A DNA stretch of 64,000 bases from Candidatus Aminicenantota bacterium. Lineage in GTDB: Bacteria > Acidobacteriota > Aminicenantia > UBA2199. The translations under genes and the position numbers were made by a program. Numbering within the stretch: the first letter of the stretch is position 1; each line of letters opens with the position of its first letter. The notes under the pieces were generated by a model, which was given only the letters and a program-made list of their open reading frames with translations, ran no database searches and had not been told where the DNA came from. The DNA lies in the NCBI GenBank assembly GCA_026393835.1, contig JAPKZK010000136.1:1-64000 (forward strand), given 5' to 3'. Below are positions 24,821 through 32,690 of this stretch, one piece after another.

Positions 24821-24958
24821 GCCTGATGCTGTTAGGAGGTAAATCTTCCGATCCGGTCCTACAAATAGTAACCCCACGCAGTGGGACTGAGCCTGATGCT
24901 GTAAGGAGGGTTAAGCTTCCGGTACAGTCCTACAAACGAAACCCCACGCAGTGGGGTG
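24821..24958 (+). repeat. Two tandem ~70-nt units with conserved stems
   Basis: GCCTGATGCTGTWAGGAGG starts each unit (24821, 24892). Each also has a TTCCG segment, then CCTACAAA, and CCCCACGCAGTGGG, which can form a CCCCAC-GCA-GTGGG(G) hairpin. AGGA...TCCT can pair around the middle. The rest of 24596-25004 has no gene. 24783-24803 resembles the right flank of the 14-GA-14 element. Confidence 0.55.
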
Positions 24959-25004
24959 GGGCAGCATGGGGGAAAAAATGGGGGGTATAAGTTTTTTTAA
25001 CCAC

Positions 25005-25033
25005 TTGACTTAATCCCTATTTTTTTATATACT
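25005..25033 (+). promoter_or_regulatory. Promoter of rpoZ
   Basis: TTGACT (25005-25010), 17 bp, TATACT (25028-25033), 31 bp before the GTG start. Confidence 0.7.
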
Positions 25034-25064
25034 CTTGACTTAAATATCTATAAAGGAGGGACTC

Positions 25065-25538
25065 GTGGATAGTCTCGAAGGAATTGACAGTAGGTTCAGA
25101 CATGCGATACTTGCGGCAAAGCGGGCGAAACAACTGGTTGCCGGCGCCAGGAAAAAAGTGGATATTAGCGCCGAAAACCCGTTAACCATTGCCCTTGAAG
25201 AAATCAGGCAGGGGAAAATAAATTTTCACATCCTGGAAGAAGAAGCGGCGTGGGAGTTTCCCAAGGAGGAGGTGGAAGTGACGGAAGAAGATAAGGAAGA
25301 TAAGGAAGATAAAGAAGATAAGGCAATAGATAGAGACTTGTTCTTTAGGCCAAACGTCAGCAGCAACTTCGAAGAAGATGAAGAAGAGGAAGAAGACGAA
25401 GATGAGGACGCCGATGAAGATGGGGATGAAGAAGATGATGACGATGAAGATGGCGACGATTATGGCGACGATTACGATGATGACGATGACGATGAAGAAG
25501 AAGGGATAATATATGATGGGGATGAGGAGGATGATTAG
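25065..25538 (+). CDS. rpoZ: RNA polymerase omega subunit with extended acidic tail
   Basis: It starts at GTG behind AAAGGAGGG. The first ~55 residues are a textbook omega subunit: IDSRFRHAILAAKRAKQLVA, then NPLTIALEEIRQGKI. Omega helps assemble and stabilise the beta-prime subunit. The unusual part is the last ~90 residues. After EEVEVTEEDKEDKEDKEDK comes a stretch made almost only of Asp and Glu with a few Gly and Tyr. Usual omega proteins are 70-110 residues, this one is 157. The tail is encoded by GAAGAT/GATGAC repeats and probably arose by slippage. It could be disordered and mimic nucleic acid. Confidence 0.9.
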   Translation: MDSLEGIDSRFRHAILAAKRAKQLVAGARKKVDISAENPLTIALEEIRQGKINFHILEEEAAWEFPKEEVEVTEEDKEDKEDKEDKAIDRDLFFRPNVSSNFEEDEEEEEDEDEDADEDGDEEDDDDEDGDDYGDDYDDDDDDEEEGIIYDGDEEDD

Positions 25539-25593
25539 GAGTAACCCGTATTGAGGCGCTAACTCATTAATGCCTTAATGCCGACATCCCATC

Positions 25594-26667
25594 ATGGCTA
25601 TTATCGTCCGGTCTCCCAATTGGATTGGCGATTGTATCATGGGCCTCCCCGCCCTGCGCGCGCTAACGGACCATTTCCCCGGCGAAGATATCTACCTGGC
25701 GGTAAAGCACTACCTATCTGACGTCTATAAGAACCTGGAAGGGATCAAAGGCATCATTACCATCCCGGATCATGTGGGACTCAAAAATATCTTTCAAATC
25801 ACCGCCCAAATAAAAAAATACCGTTTCGATTCAGGAATACTATTTACCAATTCTTTCCACTCCGCCCTACTGTTCAAACTGGCGGGCGTTAAGTTTTTAA
25901 CCGGGTACAGCAAAGACTTGAGGGGATTCTTACTGGATAATAAAATCCAATTCCCCCGCGGCGCCCGGGACAAAGAGAAACATCATATCTATTTTTACCT
26001 GGACCTGGCAGCCCTTTTTATCAAAGAAAAAAAAGGCGCGGCGACAATAATAGCTAAACAGTATTCGGATGAATTGCCTGTTCCGCCGGCAGAGAAGGAA
26101 ACCGCCCGGTCTTTGTTAATAGGACTGGGGATAAATCCATCAAGCAGGCTTATCGGCATCTCCCCTTCCGCCGCCTACGGATCCGCCAAGCAGTGGCCGC
26201 CGGAACGGTTCGGCCAATTGATAAACCGAATCGCAGCGGAAACCCCCGGCGCCCAAATCCTGCTGTTGGGCTCAGCCGGCGAAAGGGAACGGATTGACCG
26301 GATCATCCAATATGGCAATGCCCACGGCGAAAATAAAAAGGCAAACTTTCATAACCTGGCGGGAGTATTGAAACTGGGGGAGGCCATTGCCGCAATCTCT
26401 TTGTGTCATGTGTTTGTCAGCAACGATTCCGGGTTGATGCATGTGGCTTACAGTTTAAATGTGCCGCTGGCGGCGATTTTCGGTCCTACCCGGCCGCATA
26501 AGACAGGGCCTTTGTTGGAATATCACCCGCGGGTAAAAATCCTGCACCACCCGACGCCCTGCGCCCCCTGCAATGACAGGGACTGCCCGGTCCACCACGC
26601 CTGCATGAACGCCGTCGCCGTGGACGAAGTGCTTGAGGCCATTCATGCGCTCGGGGGCATGAGTTGA
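25594..26667 (+). CDS. waaF: ADP-heptose:LPS heptosyltransferase (WaaF-like)
   Basis: A 357-residue GT9-family protein. The N-terminal RSPNWIGDCIMGLPALRALT is the RfaF/WaaF signature. The second Rossmann domain has GISPSAAYGSAKQWPPERF, then HVFVSNDSGLMHVAYSLNVP and IFGPTRPHKTGP, which bind the ADP-heptose donor. The Cys cluster CAPCNDRDCPVHHACM near the C-terminus is found in many WaaF proteins. It transfers L-glycero-D-manno-heptose to the LPS inner core on the cytoplasmic face. GmhB, needed to make the donor, is the next gene, 39 bp downstream. This is the best evidence for a heptose-containing outer membrane. Confidence 0.93.
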   Translation: MAIIVRSPNWIGDCIMGLPALRALTDHFPGEDIYLAVKHYLSDVYKNLEGIKGIITIPDHVGLKNIFQITAQIKKYRFDSGILFTNSFHSALLFKLAGVKFLTGYSKDLRGFLLDNKIQFPRGARDKEKHHIYFYLDLAALFIKEKKGAATIIAKQYSDELPVPPAEKETARSLLIGLGINPSSRLIGISPSAAYGSAKQWPPERFGQLINRIAAETPGAQILLLGSAGERERIDRIIQYGNAHGENKKANFHNLAGVLKLGEAIAAISLCHVFVSNDSGLMHVAYSLNVPLAAIFGPTRPHKTGPLLEYHPRVKILHHPTPCAPCNDRDCPVHHACMNAVAVDEVLEAIHALGGMS

Positions 26668-26706
26668 AAAAGATGCCCGCGAAACACACGAAATACGCGA
26701 AAAAAA

Positions 26707-27267
26707 ATGAATAAAGCAATTTTCTTTGACCGCGACGGCACCATTATCGAAGAAAGAGGTTATATCTCCCGGCTCCAACAATCGGAAATTTTCCCCTTTT
26801 CCGCTGAGGCCGTACGACTGATGAATGAAAATCACTTCAAAGCAATCGTAATTACCAATCAATCCGCCATTGCCCGCGGAATCTGCACCCGGGAACAGGT
26901 GGAAACGATTCACCGGGAAATCTCGGAAATGCTGGCCAAACAAGGCGCCGTGATCGACCGGTTCTATTACTGCCCCTTTCATACGGAAGGAGTGATCCCG
27001 GCCTACAGGAAAAAATCGGAATGGCGGAAACCGCTGCCGGGCATGATCTTCCAGGCGGCGGCCGATTTCCACATCGACCTGTCGCAATCCTATATGGCGG
27101 GGGATGACCTGGTGGATATCGAGACCGGCAAAAACGCCGGCTGTAAAACCGTCCTGGTTTTAACGGGCAAAGGCCGCCAGGTCTTTGAACAATTGCCGGG
27201 CCGGGATATCCGGCCGGATATCATTTCAGAAAACCTTCTCACCGCCGTAAGGGAAATTTTTAAATGA
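26707..27267 (+). CDS. gmhB: D-glycero-D-manno-heptose 1,7-bisphosphate 7-phosphatase (HAD)
   Basis: A 186-residue HAD-IIIA phosphatase. The nucleophile motif is FFDRDGTIIEERGYI, motif II VITNQSAIARG and the metal motif MAGDDLVDIETGKNAGCKT. It removes the C7 phosphate in ADP-heptose synthesis and pairs logically with waaF. Typical GmhB has a structural zinc site (C-x-H..C-x-C). Here CPFHTEG is followed by KKSEWRKPLPGM, so the second pair of cysteines is missing. That could place it in the zinc-less or histidinol-phosphatase-like subgroup. Confidence 0.88.
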   Translation: MNKAIFFDRDGTIIEERGYISRLQQSEIFPFSAEAVRLMNENHFKAIVITNQSAIARGICTREQVETIHREISEMLAKQGAVIDRFYYCPFHTEGVIPAYRKKSEWRKPLPGMIFQAAADFHIDLSQSYMAGDDLVDIETGKNAGCKTVLVLTGKGRQVFEQLPGRDIRPDIISENLLTAVREIFK

Positions 27268-27322
27268 TGAGTGGTGAGTGGTGAGTGGTGAATGATGAGT
27301 AAAATTATTTTCATCTTACCTG

Positions 27323-27351
27323 TTGACATTGGCGATAAAATATAGTATCCT
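27323..27351 (+). promoter_or_regulatory. Promoter of the tRNA-Val/tRNA-Asp unit
   Basis: TTGACA (27323-27328), 17 bp, TATCCT (27346-27351). The start site would be ~6 bp before the mature tRNA-Val 5' end. Confidence 0.65.
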
Positions 27352-27363
27352 TATGTTCTTGTT

Positions 27364-27436
27364 GGGCGGTTAGCTCATCTGGTAGAGTGTCGGTTTTACA
27401 CGCCGAGGGTTAGAGGTTCGACTCCTCTACCGCCCA
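27364..27436 (+). tRNA. tRNA-Val (anticodon TAC)
   Basis: The cloverleaf folds fully: acceptor GGGCGGT/ACCGCCC, D arm GCTC-GAGT, anticodon stem TCGGT/GCCGA with loop TTTACAC and T arm AGAGG/CCTCT with TTCGACT. CCA is not encoded after the discriminator A. Confidence 0.95.
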
Positions 27437-27499
27437 TGTACCTGCTGGATGCAGGAAAACGGATGCAGTAAGAGCAGTAAATTTGAAGTAAATTTGAAT

Positions 27500-27576
27500 G
27501 GGGTCGTAGTTCAGTTGGTTAGAACGCATGCCTGTCACGCATGAGGCCGCGAGTTCGAGTCTCGTCGACCCCGCCA
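27500..27576 (+). tRNA. tRNA-Asp (anticodon GTC)
   Basis: Acceptor GGGGTCG/CGACCCC, anticodon loop CTGTCAC, T loop TTCGAGT, discriminator G and an encoded CCA. It lies 63 bp after tRNA-Val on the same strand and is likely co-transcribed. Confidence 0.95.
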
Positions 27577-27593
27577 TTTACTACCTCAGGTTT

Positions 27594-27937
27594 GGGGGCG
27601 AAATGGGTTCGACAGTATCGAGGAAGTTAAAGCTGCAGGTTGAGTTGAGCACCTCAATAAACGGCTCAAAAAAAGAAACGCAAACGAGTTACCACTCGCA
27701 GCGTAAAATTACGCTGCCGTTCCCGTTGCCCTCTCCCGTGGGGGAACGATGAACGCCACAATGCGGGATAAGCCCGGCTGAATCGGCCTTTTGTTCCACC
27801 GGGACGAAAAATCCTGAAAGGACGGCCGCGGTTGTTTTTGTTTGTTTTTGAGCCGCGGGGGATTTAAAAACAAAATATATCTGTAGATGCTTTAATGGAA
27901 ACTTTATTGGACGCGGGTTCAATTCCCGCCGCCTCCA
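27594..27937 (+). ncRNA. ssrA: Transfer-messenger RNA (tmRNA)
   Basis: The 5' end GGGGGCGAAATGGGTTCGAC and 3' end GACGCGGGTTCAATTCCCGC, then GCCTCCA, form the tRNA-like domain. The tag frame starts at GCA 27680 and ends with TAA 27704-27706, adding ANELPLAA to stalled proteins. This is short, but it has the usual LAA protease signal. The region between holds G/C-rich inverted stretches for pseudoknots. CCA is not encoded. With SmpB it rescues ribosomes on broken mRNA. Confidence 0.93.
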
Positions 27938-27979
27938 CTTTGTTGTGAGATGAAGTTGTGAGCTGAAATTAAGAATAAT

Positions 27980-29236
27980 ATGAAAAATAAATTTGCCCTG
28001 GCTGCCCTGTTCGTCCTTCTCATCCCCCTCGCCATGTTCCCCCTTTCCCTGGTGGTCCGTACTTACGACCACCCGGGTTTCACGCGCCTCGTTTTCGAAA
28101 GCATCCAGGGGTTTCACTATAAAGTCTTCCAATCCACAACCGGCCTGGAAATCCAACTAAAAGAAAAAGCGGATATCAGAGAAGAAATTTCCGCCCAATC
28201 GGTTTTGATAGACAGGGTGGTTCATCGCTTGCAAAACAATAAAAGCGTTTTCAACGTCCGCCTGAAATCCCCCTTTAAAGTCCAGCGAAGTTTTGTGCTG
28301 GAAAACCCGTTCCGCCTGGTGTTCGACCTGGCGAGTTCCGGGGAACCCGCTGCCAAAGAAGAAGTAAAAAACGATGCGACAAAACCGGGGACGACAATAT
28401 CAGACGCGAAAGAAAAGGAACCGGAAAAACAAGAAGATAAAACGCCGGAAAAAACGCCGGAGCAGGAAAAAATCGCATCTCCCCAGGCATCTGCAAACGA
28501 AAGCCCGCTTCTCCCGAAGAAACGGGTGGTCATCGAGACCATCTGCATCGATCCCGGTCACGGCGGCAGCGACCTGGGCGCGGTAGGCAAAGGGGACAGC
28601 CTGGAAAAAGACATTACCCTCAAAGTGGGCTTGATGTTAAAGCAAGTCATCATGTCCAAATTGGGAATCCAGGTGGTCATGACCAGGGAAAACGACGACG
28701 AAGTCTCCTTGAATAACCGCGTCTCTATCGCCAATAACCGAAAAGCCCATATGTTTGTTTCCATCCATGTCAATTCATCTTTCAGGAAAGCGGCCAGGGG
28801 TTCGGAAACCTTTTATGTCAGTTTAAAAGCCACCGACCAGGAGGCGTTCCTATTGTCCCAGAAAGAGAACCAGTCGACGTCCACGTCCGAGGAGGAGCCC
28901 CGGGATGTCATCCGGGACGACGAATTAAAAATGATCTTATGGGATATGGCGCAGACGGAGTATATCAAAGAATCCAGCAAACTGGCGGAATTTATCCAGG
29001 AAGAGTTAAATGTTTTATTGCTTACCAGGAACAGGGGCGTGAAGCAGGCGCCTTTCCGCGTATTGATGAGGGCCGCCATGCCCGCTGTGCTGGTGGAAAT
29101 CGCTTTTCTTTCAAACAGCGATGAAGAAAAAAAATTACAAGATGATGTATTTTTAAATAATGTGGCGGATGCCATTTATACCGGTATTTCCAGGTATATT
29201 CATTTTTATAACAACCCTGCCGGACCGGGTGGATAG
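27980..29236 (+). CDS. N-acetylmuramoyl-L-alanine amidase, AMIN + Amidase_3 (AmiC-like)
   Basis: A 418-residue secreted protein. The signal peptide is KFALAALFVLLIPLAMFPLS. An AMIN domain follows (~25-112: VVRTYDHPGFTRLVFES to NPFRLVFDLAS), which targets peptidoglycan or the septum. A Lys/Glu/Pro-rich linker (~115-175) precedes an Amidase_3 catalytic domain (~185-415) with IDPGHGGSDLGAVG, the Zn-ligand Glu region, FVSIHVNSS and AVLVEIAFLSNSDEE. It cleaves the amide between MurNAc and the stem peptide during cell separation. It heads a tight cell-wall cluster with the GerMN protein and murI. Confidence 0.93.
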   Translation: MKNKFALAALFVLLIPLAMFPLSLVVRTYDHPGFTRLVFESIQGFHYKVFQSTTGLEIQLKEKADIREEISAQSVLIDRVVHRLQNNKSVFNVRLKSPFKVQRSFVLENPFRLVFDLASSGEPAAKEEVKNDATKPGTTISDAKEKEPEKQEDKTPEKTPEQEKIASPQASANESPLLPKKRVVIETICIDPGHGGSDLGAVGKGDSLEKDITLKVGLMLKQVIMSKLGIQVVMTRENDDEVSLNNRVSIANNRKAHMFVSIHVNSSFRKAARGSETFYVSLKATDQEAFLLSQKENQSTSTSEEEPRDVIRDDELKMILWDMAQTEYIKESSKLAEFIQEELNVLLLTRNRGVKQAPFRVLMRAAMPAVLVEIAFLSNSDEEKKLQDDVFLNNVADAIYTGISRYIHFYNNPAGPGG

Positions 29237-29259
29237 GAAAGCAAGGGGCCGGTACGACG

Positions 29260-29847
29260 ATGAACAAGAAAATAATTTATTCCCTGGTGGGATTGGCCCT
29301 GATTTTTTTCCTCGGCGCGTTGATTATCTTTCTCAATTCCAAAAGCGGGGCAAAAAAAAAAGACCTTGCCGTCGTAACGGGCAATAACGTCCGGGAAGAA
29401 CTGAAAGCGCCGGAACTCCTGAAAGTAAAGATTTTTTTTTTAACGGAAGACCCTTCCTATATGAAACCGGTGGAATATGAACTCGAACGCCCCACTATTT
29501 ATCAAGAGATTTACCGGAAATTCGTCGAACTGCTGCTGAAGGGCGCGGAAAATGCCGTCGTCCCGGTTCCCGAAGGGACGGCCCTGAGAAGCGTCTATTA
29601 TATCGAACAAAAGCAATTGCTGATAATCGATTTCAGCGAAGAATTAACCAATCGCTTTCCTGCCGGAAGTACTTCCGAATTGGAGTTTATCTACTTTATC
29701 GTCAATAATACCTGTTATAATTTTAAAGAAATCAAGGCAGTGAAATTCCTGGTGTCCGGCAACGAATCCGGGGAACTGACCGGTCACATCGACATGGAGA
29801 AGCCTTTTTACCCGGATCAAATGTTCTTAAAAAATTTAATGGAATAA
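29260..29847 (+). CDS. GerMN-domain membrane-anchored protein
   Basis: A 195-residue protein with an N-terminal membrane anchor (IIYSLVGLALIFFLGALIIF) and a C-terminal GerMN domain (VPEGTALRSVYYIEQKQLLI, FSEELTNRFPAGSTSELEFI, KEIKAVKFLVSG). GerMN domains occur in spore GerM and in envelope proteins next to amidases. In non-spore formers they are thought to bind peptidoglycan-related ligands. It sits 23 bp after the amidase gene and 9 bp before murI, so it belongs to the same operon. Confidence 0.85.
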   Translation: MNKKIIYSLVGLALIFFLGALIIFLNSKSGAKKKDLAVVTGNNVREELKAPELLKVKIFFLTEDPSYMKPVEYELERPTIYQEIYRKFVELLLKGAENAVVPVPEGTALRSVYYIEQKQLLIIDFSEELTNRFPAGSTSELEFIYFIVNNTCYNFKEIKAVKFLVSGNESGELTGHIDMEKPFYPDQMFLKNLME

Positions 29848-29856
29848 CGGCGTCAA

Positions 29857-30681
29857 ATGAATAACAAAGCAATCGGCGTTTTCGATTCGGGCATCGGCGG
29901 GTTGACTGTTTATAAAGCCCTCAAGGAAAGGTTGCCGGCAGAGAAGGTGGTTTACCTGGGCGACACGGCGCGGCTGCCTTATGGTTCCAAATCGGCGGAA
30001 ACCATTATTCATTTTTCCCAGGACAATGCCGGGTTTTTGCTGACCAGGGATATTAAAATAATCGTCGTGGCGTGCAATTCCGCCTCTTCCCATGCCATAC
30101 CCCACCTCCAGGATAAGTTTGATAAAATCCCGGTGCTGGGGGTGATCGAGCCCGGGGCCGAAGCGGCCGTGGAAAACAGCAGCGGGAAGATCGGGGTCAT
30201 CGGCACCACCGCCACCATCATGTCCGGGGCCTATGAACGGGCGATACTGGAAAGAAAACCCGACGCCCGGATTATCGCTAAGGATTGCCCGTTGTTTGTA
30301 CCGCTGGTGGAAGAGGGGTGGGCCAACCACCACGTGACAAAACTGGTGGCGGAAGAGTATTTACTGCCGTTAAAACAAGCGGGTATCGACAGCCTGGTGT
30401 TGGGGTGTACTCATTACCCGGTCTTAAAAGATGTGATTGCCGGGGTGCTGGGGGAGGGTATTCGCTTGATCGATTCCGCTGAAACCACTGCCCGGAAGGT
30501 TCATACTATTTTAAAGACGTTGGGTTGGTTGAGTCGTATCGATAATGGCCGGGAGGATGAATTTTATGTAACGGATTTCCCGGACCGGTTTAAAAAAGTC
30601 GGGGAAATTTTCCTGCGGAGAAAGATAGCGAATGTCGCCACCGTTGATGTATGCACGATGGCAAAAAAAACAAACGTATGA
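29857..30681 (+). CDS. murI: Glutamate racemase
   Basis: A 274-residue protein beginning AIGVFDSGIGGLTVYKAL, with both catalytic cysteines in their usual contexts: VACNSASSHA (~70) and VLGCTHYPVLKD (~182). YLGDTARLPYGSKS is also diagnostic. It makes D-glutamate for peptidoglycan in the cytoplasm. Its stop codon overlaps the ATG of the rhomboid gene (ATGA). Confidence 0.96.
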   Translation: MNNKAIGVFDSGIGGLTVYKALKERLPAEKVVYLGDTARLPYGSKSAETIIHFSQDNAGFLLTRDIKIIVVACNSASSHAIPHLQDKFDKIPVLGVIEPGAEAAVENSSGKIGVIGTTATIMSGAYERAILERKPDARIIAKDCPLFVPLVEEGWANHHVTKLVAEEYLLPLKQAGIDSLVLGCTHYPVLKDVIAGVLGEGIRLIDSAETTARKVHTILKTLGWLSRIDNGREDEFYVTDFPDRFKKVGEIFLRRKIANVATVDVCTMAKKTNV

Positions 30682-32690
30682 TTATACCGATTGGGCACGA
30701 GGACCAGGAAGTATATAAATTACCCTGGGTTACTTTTTTTATAATGGCCGTTTGTCTCATTGTGCATATCATGACCATCGGCTCCATGGACCGGCTGGAA
30801 GAGAAGGGAACCGCCATTTTACAAGAAATGTTCGAGTATTACGCCCAACACCCTTACCTCCAATTGGACCCTGAAGTAAAAAAAATTATCTTGCCGAATT
30901 TAACAAATGAAGAAGCCCTTTCCCAGGAATTATTTAACAAGTATAAGCGGGAGGGCAATGAACCGGTGGATGAGGAGACGCGGGCGGAACAACAGGAAGA
31001 ATTAACCCGGATGGCCAGGGAGTTTAAAGAACTTCTGGACGGCATCCCTTACAGGAAATGGGGACTGACCCCCGCCCGGAAAACCCTTCCCGGTTTTTTC
31101 ACTTACATGTTCCTGCACAGCGGTTGGCTGCATTTGATCGGCAACCTCTTTTTGCTTTACCTGTGCGGGCCCTTTATCGAAGACCGGTGGGGGAAAATCA
31201 TTTATACGCCATTCTATTTGTTGGGCGGAATTTTCTCCGCCTTCATGTTTTCCGCCCACTACCCTTCGTTTGATGGGCCGTTGATCGGGGCGTCCGGGGC
31301 GGTTTCAGCGGTGATGGGGGCGTTTCTCATTACCAACTGGAAAACCAAAATCCATTTTTTTTATATGTTTTCCTTTTTGATTCGCGGCACCTTTAGCGCG
31401 CCTGCCTGGTTGATGCTGCCTGTATGGGTGTTAATGGAGTTTTTCAACGCCCGTGTTATGGATTCCATTAATACCGGCGGCGGCGGCGGGGTGGCGCATT
31501 GGGCGCATGTCTGGGGCTTTGTTTTTGGGGCCGTCATCGCCGCCGGCATGAAATATTTAAAGATTGAAGAAAAATACATCAACCCCATCATCCAGGCGGA
31601 AACGCGTTATGTCAACCCCAGTTACGCGCGTTACGAGGAAGCCGCCGATCTCAGGAACGCCGGGAAAATAGACGAGGCTTATGAAGCGTTGAAAGAAGCG
31701 GCCCGGCTGGATGGGGCGGATGCGGAAGTGGTGGGGGCCTATTGGAATATGAGCCTGGAAAAGGGCCAGGCGCAGGAAGCATCATCCCGCTTTATCCGGC
31801 TTATCCGCAAAGAAACCATAACCGGGCAATTGGATGCGGCATGCATTCATTACCGGCAGTTAAAAGAGGCGCTCCCGGGCGCCGCCATCTCCAATCAATC
31901 GTTGTTGGCATTGATGGAATACCTAGTGCAGCGGGATGAAAAAAAAGAGGCGGGGTTGTTGGCCGCTGAAATTTCCCGGGCCATTGATGTTAATGCTCCG
32001 GCCGGTCTTTTGCTGCAATTTTCCGACCTGGCGTTAAAGCTTGATCCGGCGTTGGTTGAGCGGGCGATCATTTTTTGCGACGGTCATCCGGATATCCCGG
32101 AAAGCAAGAAAAAGGAATTAAAGGACAAATTAGCGGCCGCGAAAGCGCGTAAGATTGCCGTCGCCCCCCCTGAACCCGCGTCCTTTTCCCGGCCCGAAAA
32201 TGCAAATATAAATATAACTGTAACCCCGGCGGCGCCCCTGGAAATGAAGGGCGCGGTCATGACGGTAAAATTGGAGAAAGTGGGGGCCAGGGCGCTGCCC
32301 CTTAATAAAATAAAGGCTATTTCTTCGGCCCATATTACTTCCCAGGGGGAGCGTAAGTTTCTATTGATCGATCTTTTCCTGGATGACCCGGCTGCGCCCC
32401 CGCCCAGCAACACACTTCGTACAGTGCGCATCCTCAGTCTTCATTTTAATGCCCGGACGTTTTTCCCTGGAATTTATAACCCGGTGGAAGCGTACCGTAA
32501 ATTTATTGCCACATTGTTCCAGCTCAGCAGCGCCCGGCCGCACCCGGACCCGGAATCGGCCCGGCTGGTAAAGGTCAACGCCTTCCCCACGATTAAAGCC
32601 TACGAGGATGCCTTACTCACGGGGGGGGATTTGCTAATCCCAGGGTCGCCGTCAGCTTCGTCTAGTGAGTGTGGACCACCAACTCTTTGA
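30678..32690 (+). CDS. Rhomboid-family intramembrane serine protease with TPR-like C-terminal region
   Basis: The preferred start is ATG 30678, overlapping the murI stop; 30651 is also possible. An N-terminal helix (FFIMAVCLIVHIMTI) and a ~100-residue periplasmic or cytosolic insert precede the rhomboid core: SGWLHLIGNLFLLYLCGPFI, GASGAVSAVMGAFLI with the nucleophilic Ser, and AHWAHVWGFVFGAVIA with the His. Residues ~325-500 are TPR-like (AGKIDEAYEALKEAARLDG). The last ~150 residues form an unrecognised domain (KAISSAHITSQGERKFLLID). It would cleave transmembrane substrates. Its 3' end overlaps the convergent TPR kinase gene by 29 bp. Confidence 0.88.
   Translation: MIIPIGHEDQEVYKLPWVTFFIMAVCLIVHIMTIGSMDRLEEKGTAILQEMFEYYAQHPYLQLDPEVKKIILPNLTNEEALSQELFNKYKREGNEPVDEETRAEQQEELTRMAREFKELLDGIPYRKWGLTPARKTLPGFFTYMFLHSGWLHLIGNLFLLYLCGPFIEDRWGKIIYTPFYLLGGIFSAFMFSAHYPSFDGPLIGASGAVSAVMGAFLITNWKTKIHFFYMFSFLIRGTFSAPAWLMLPVWVLMEFFNARVMDSINTGGGGGVAHWAHVWGFVFGAVIAAGMKYLKIEEKYINPIIQAETRYVNPSYARYEEAADLRNAGKIDEAYEALKEAARLDGADAEVVGAYWNMSLEKGQAQEASSRFIRLIRKETITGQLDAACIHYRQLKEALPGAAISNQSLLALMEYLVQRDEKKEAGLLAAEISRAIDVNAPAGLLLQFSDLALKLDPALVERAIIFCDGHPDIPESKKKELKDKLAAAKARKIAVAPPEPASFSRPENANINITVTPAAPLEMKGAVMTVKLEKVGARALPLNKIKAISSAHITSQGERKFLLIDLFLDDPAAPPPSNTLRTVRILSLHFNARTFFPGIYNPVEAYRKFIATLFQLSSARPHPDPESARLVKVNAFPTIKAYEDALLTGGDLLIPGSPSASSSECGPPTL

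Noticed and set aside
26455..27087. A 210-codon minus-strand frame opposite waaF and gmhB
   Set aside because: It is antisense to two well-supported genes, with unusual composition (many Arg, His, Phe) and no family pattern.
27528..28156. Protein-coding frames overlapping tRNA-Asp and tmRNA
   Set aside because: The RNA genes fold fully and the frames have no RBS or conserved content.
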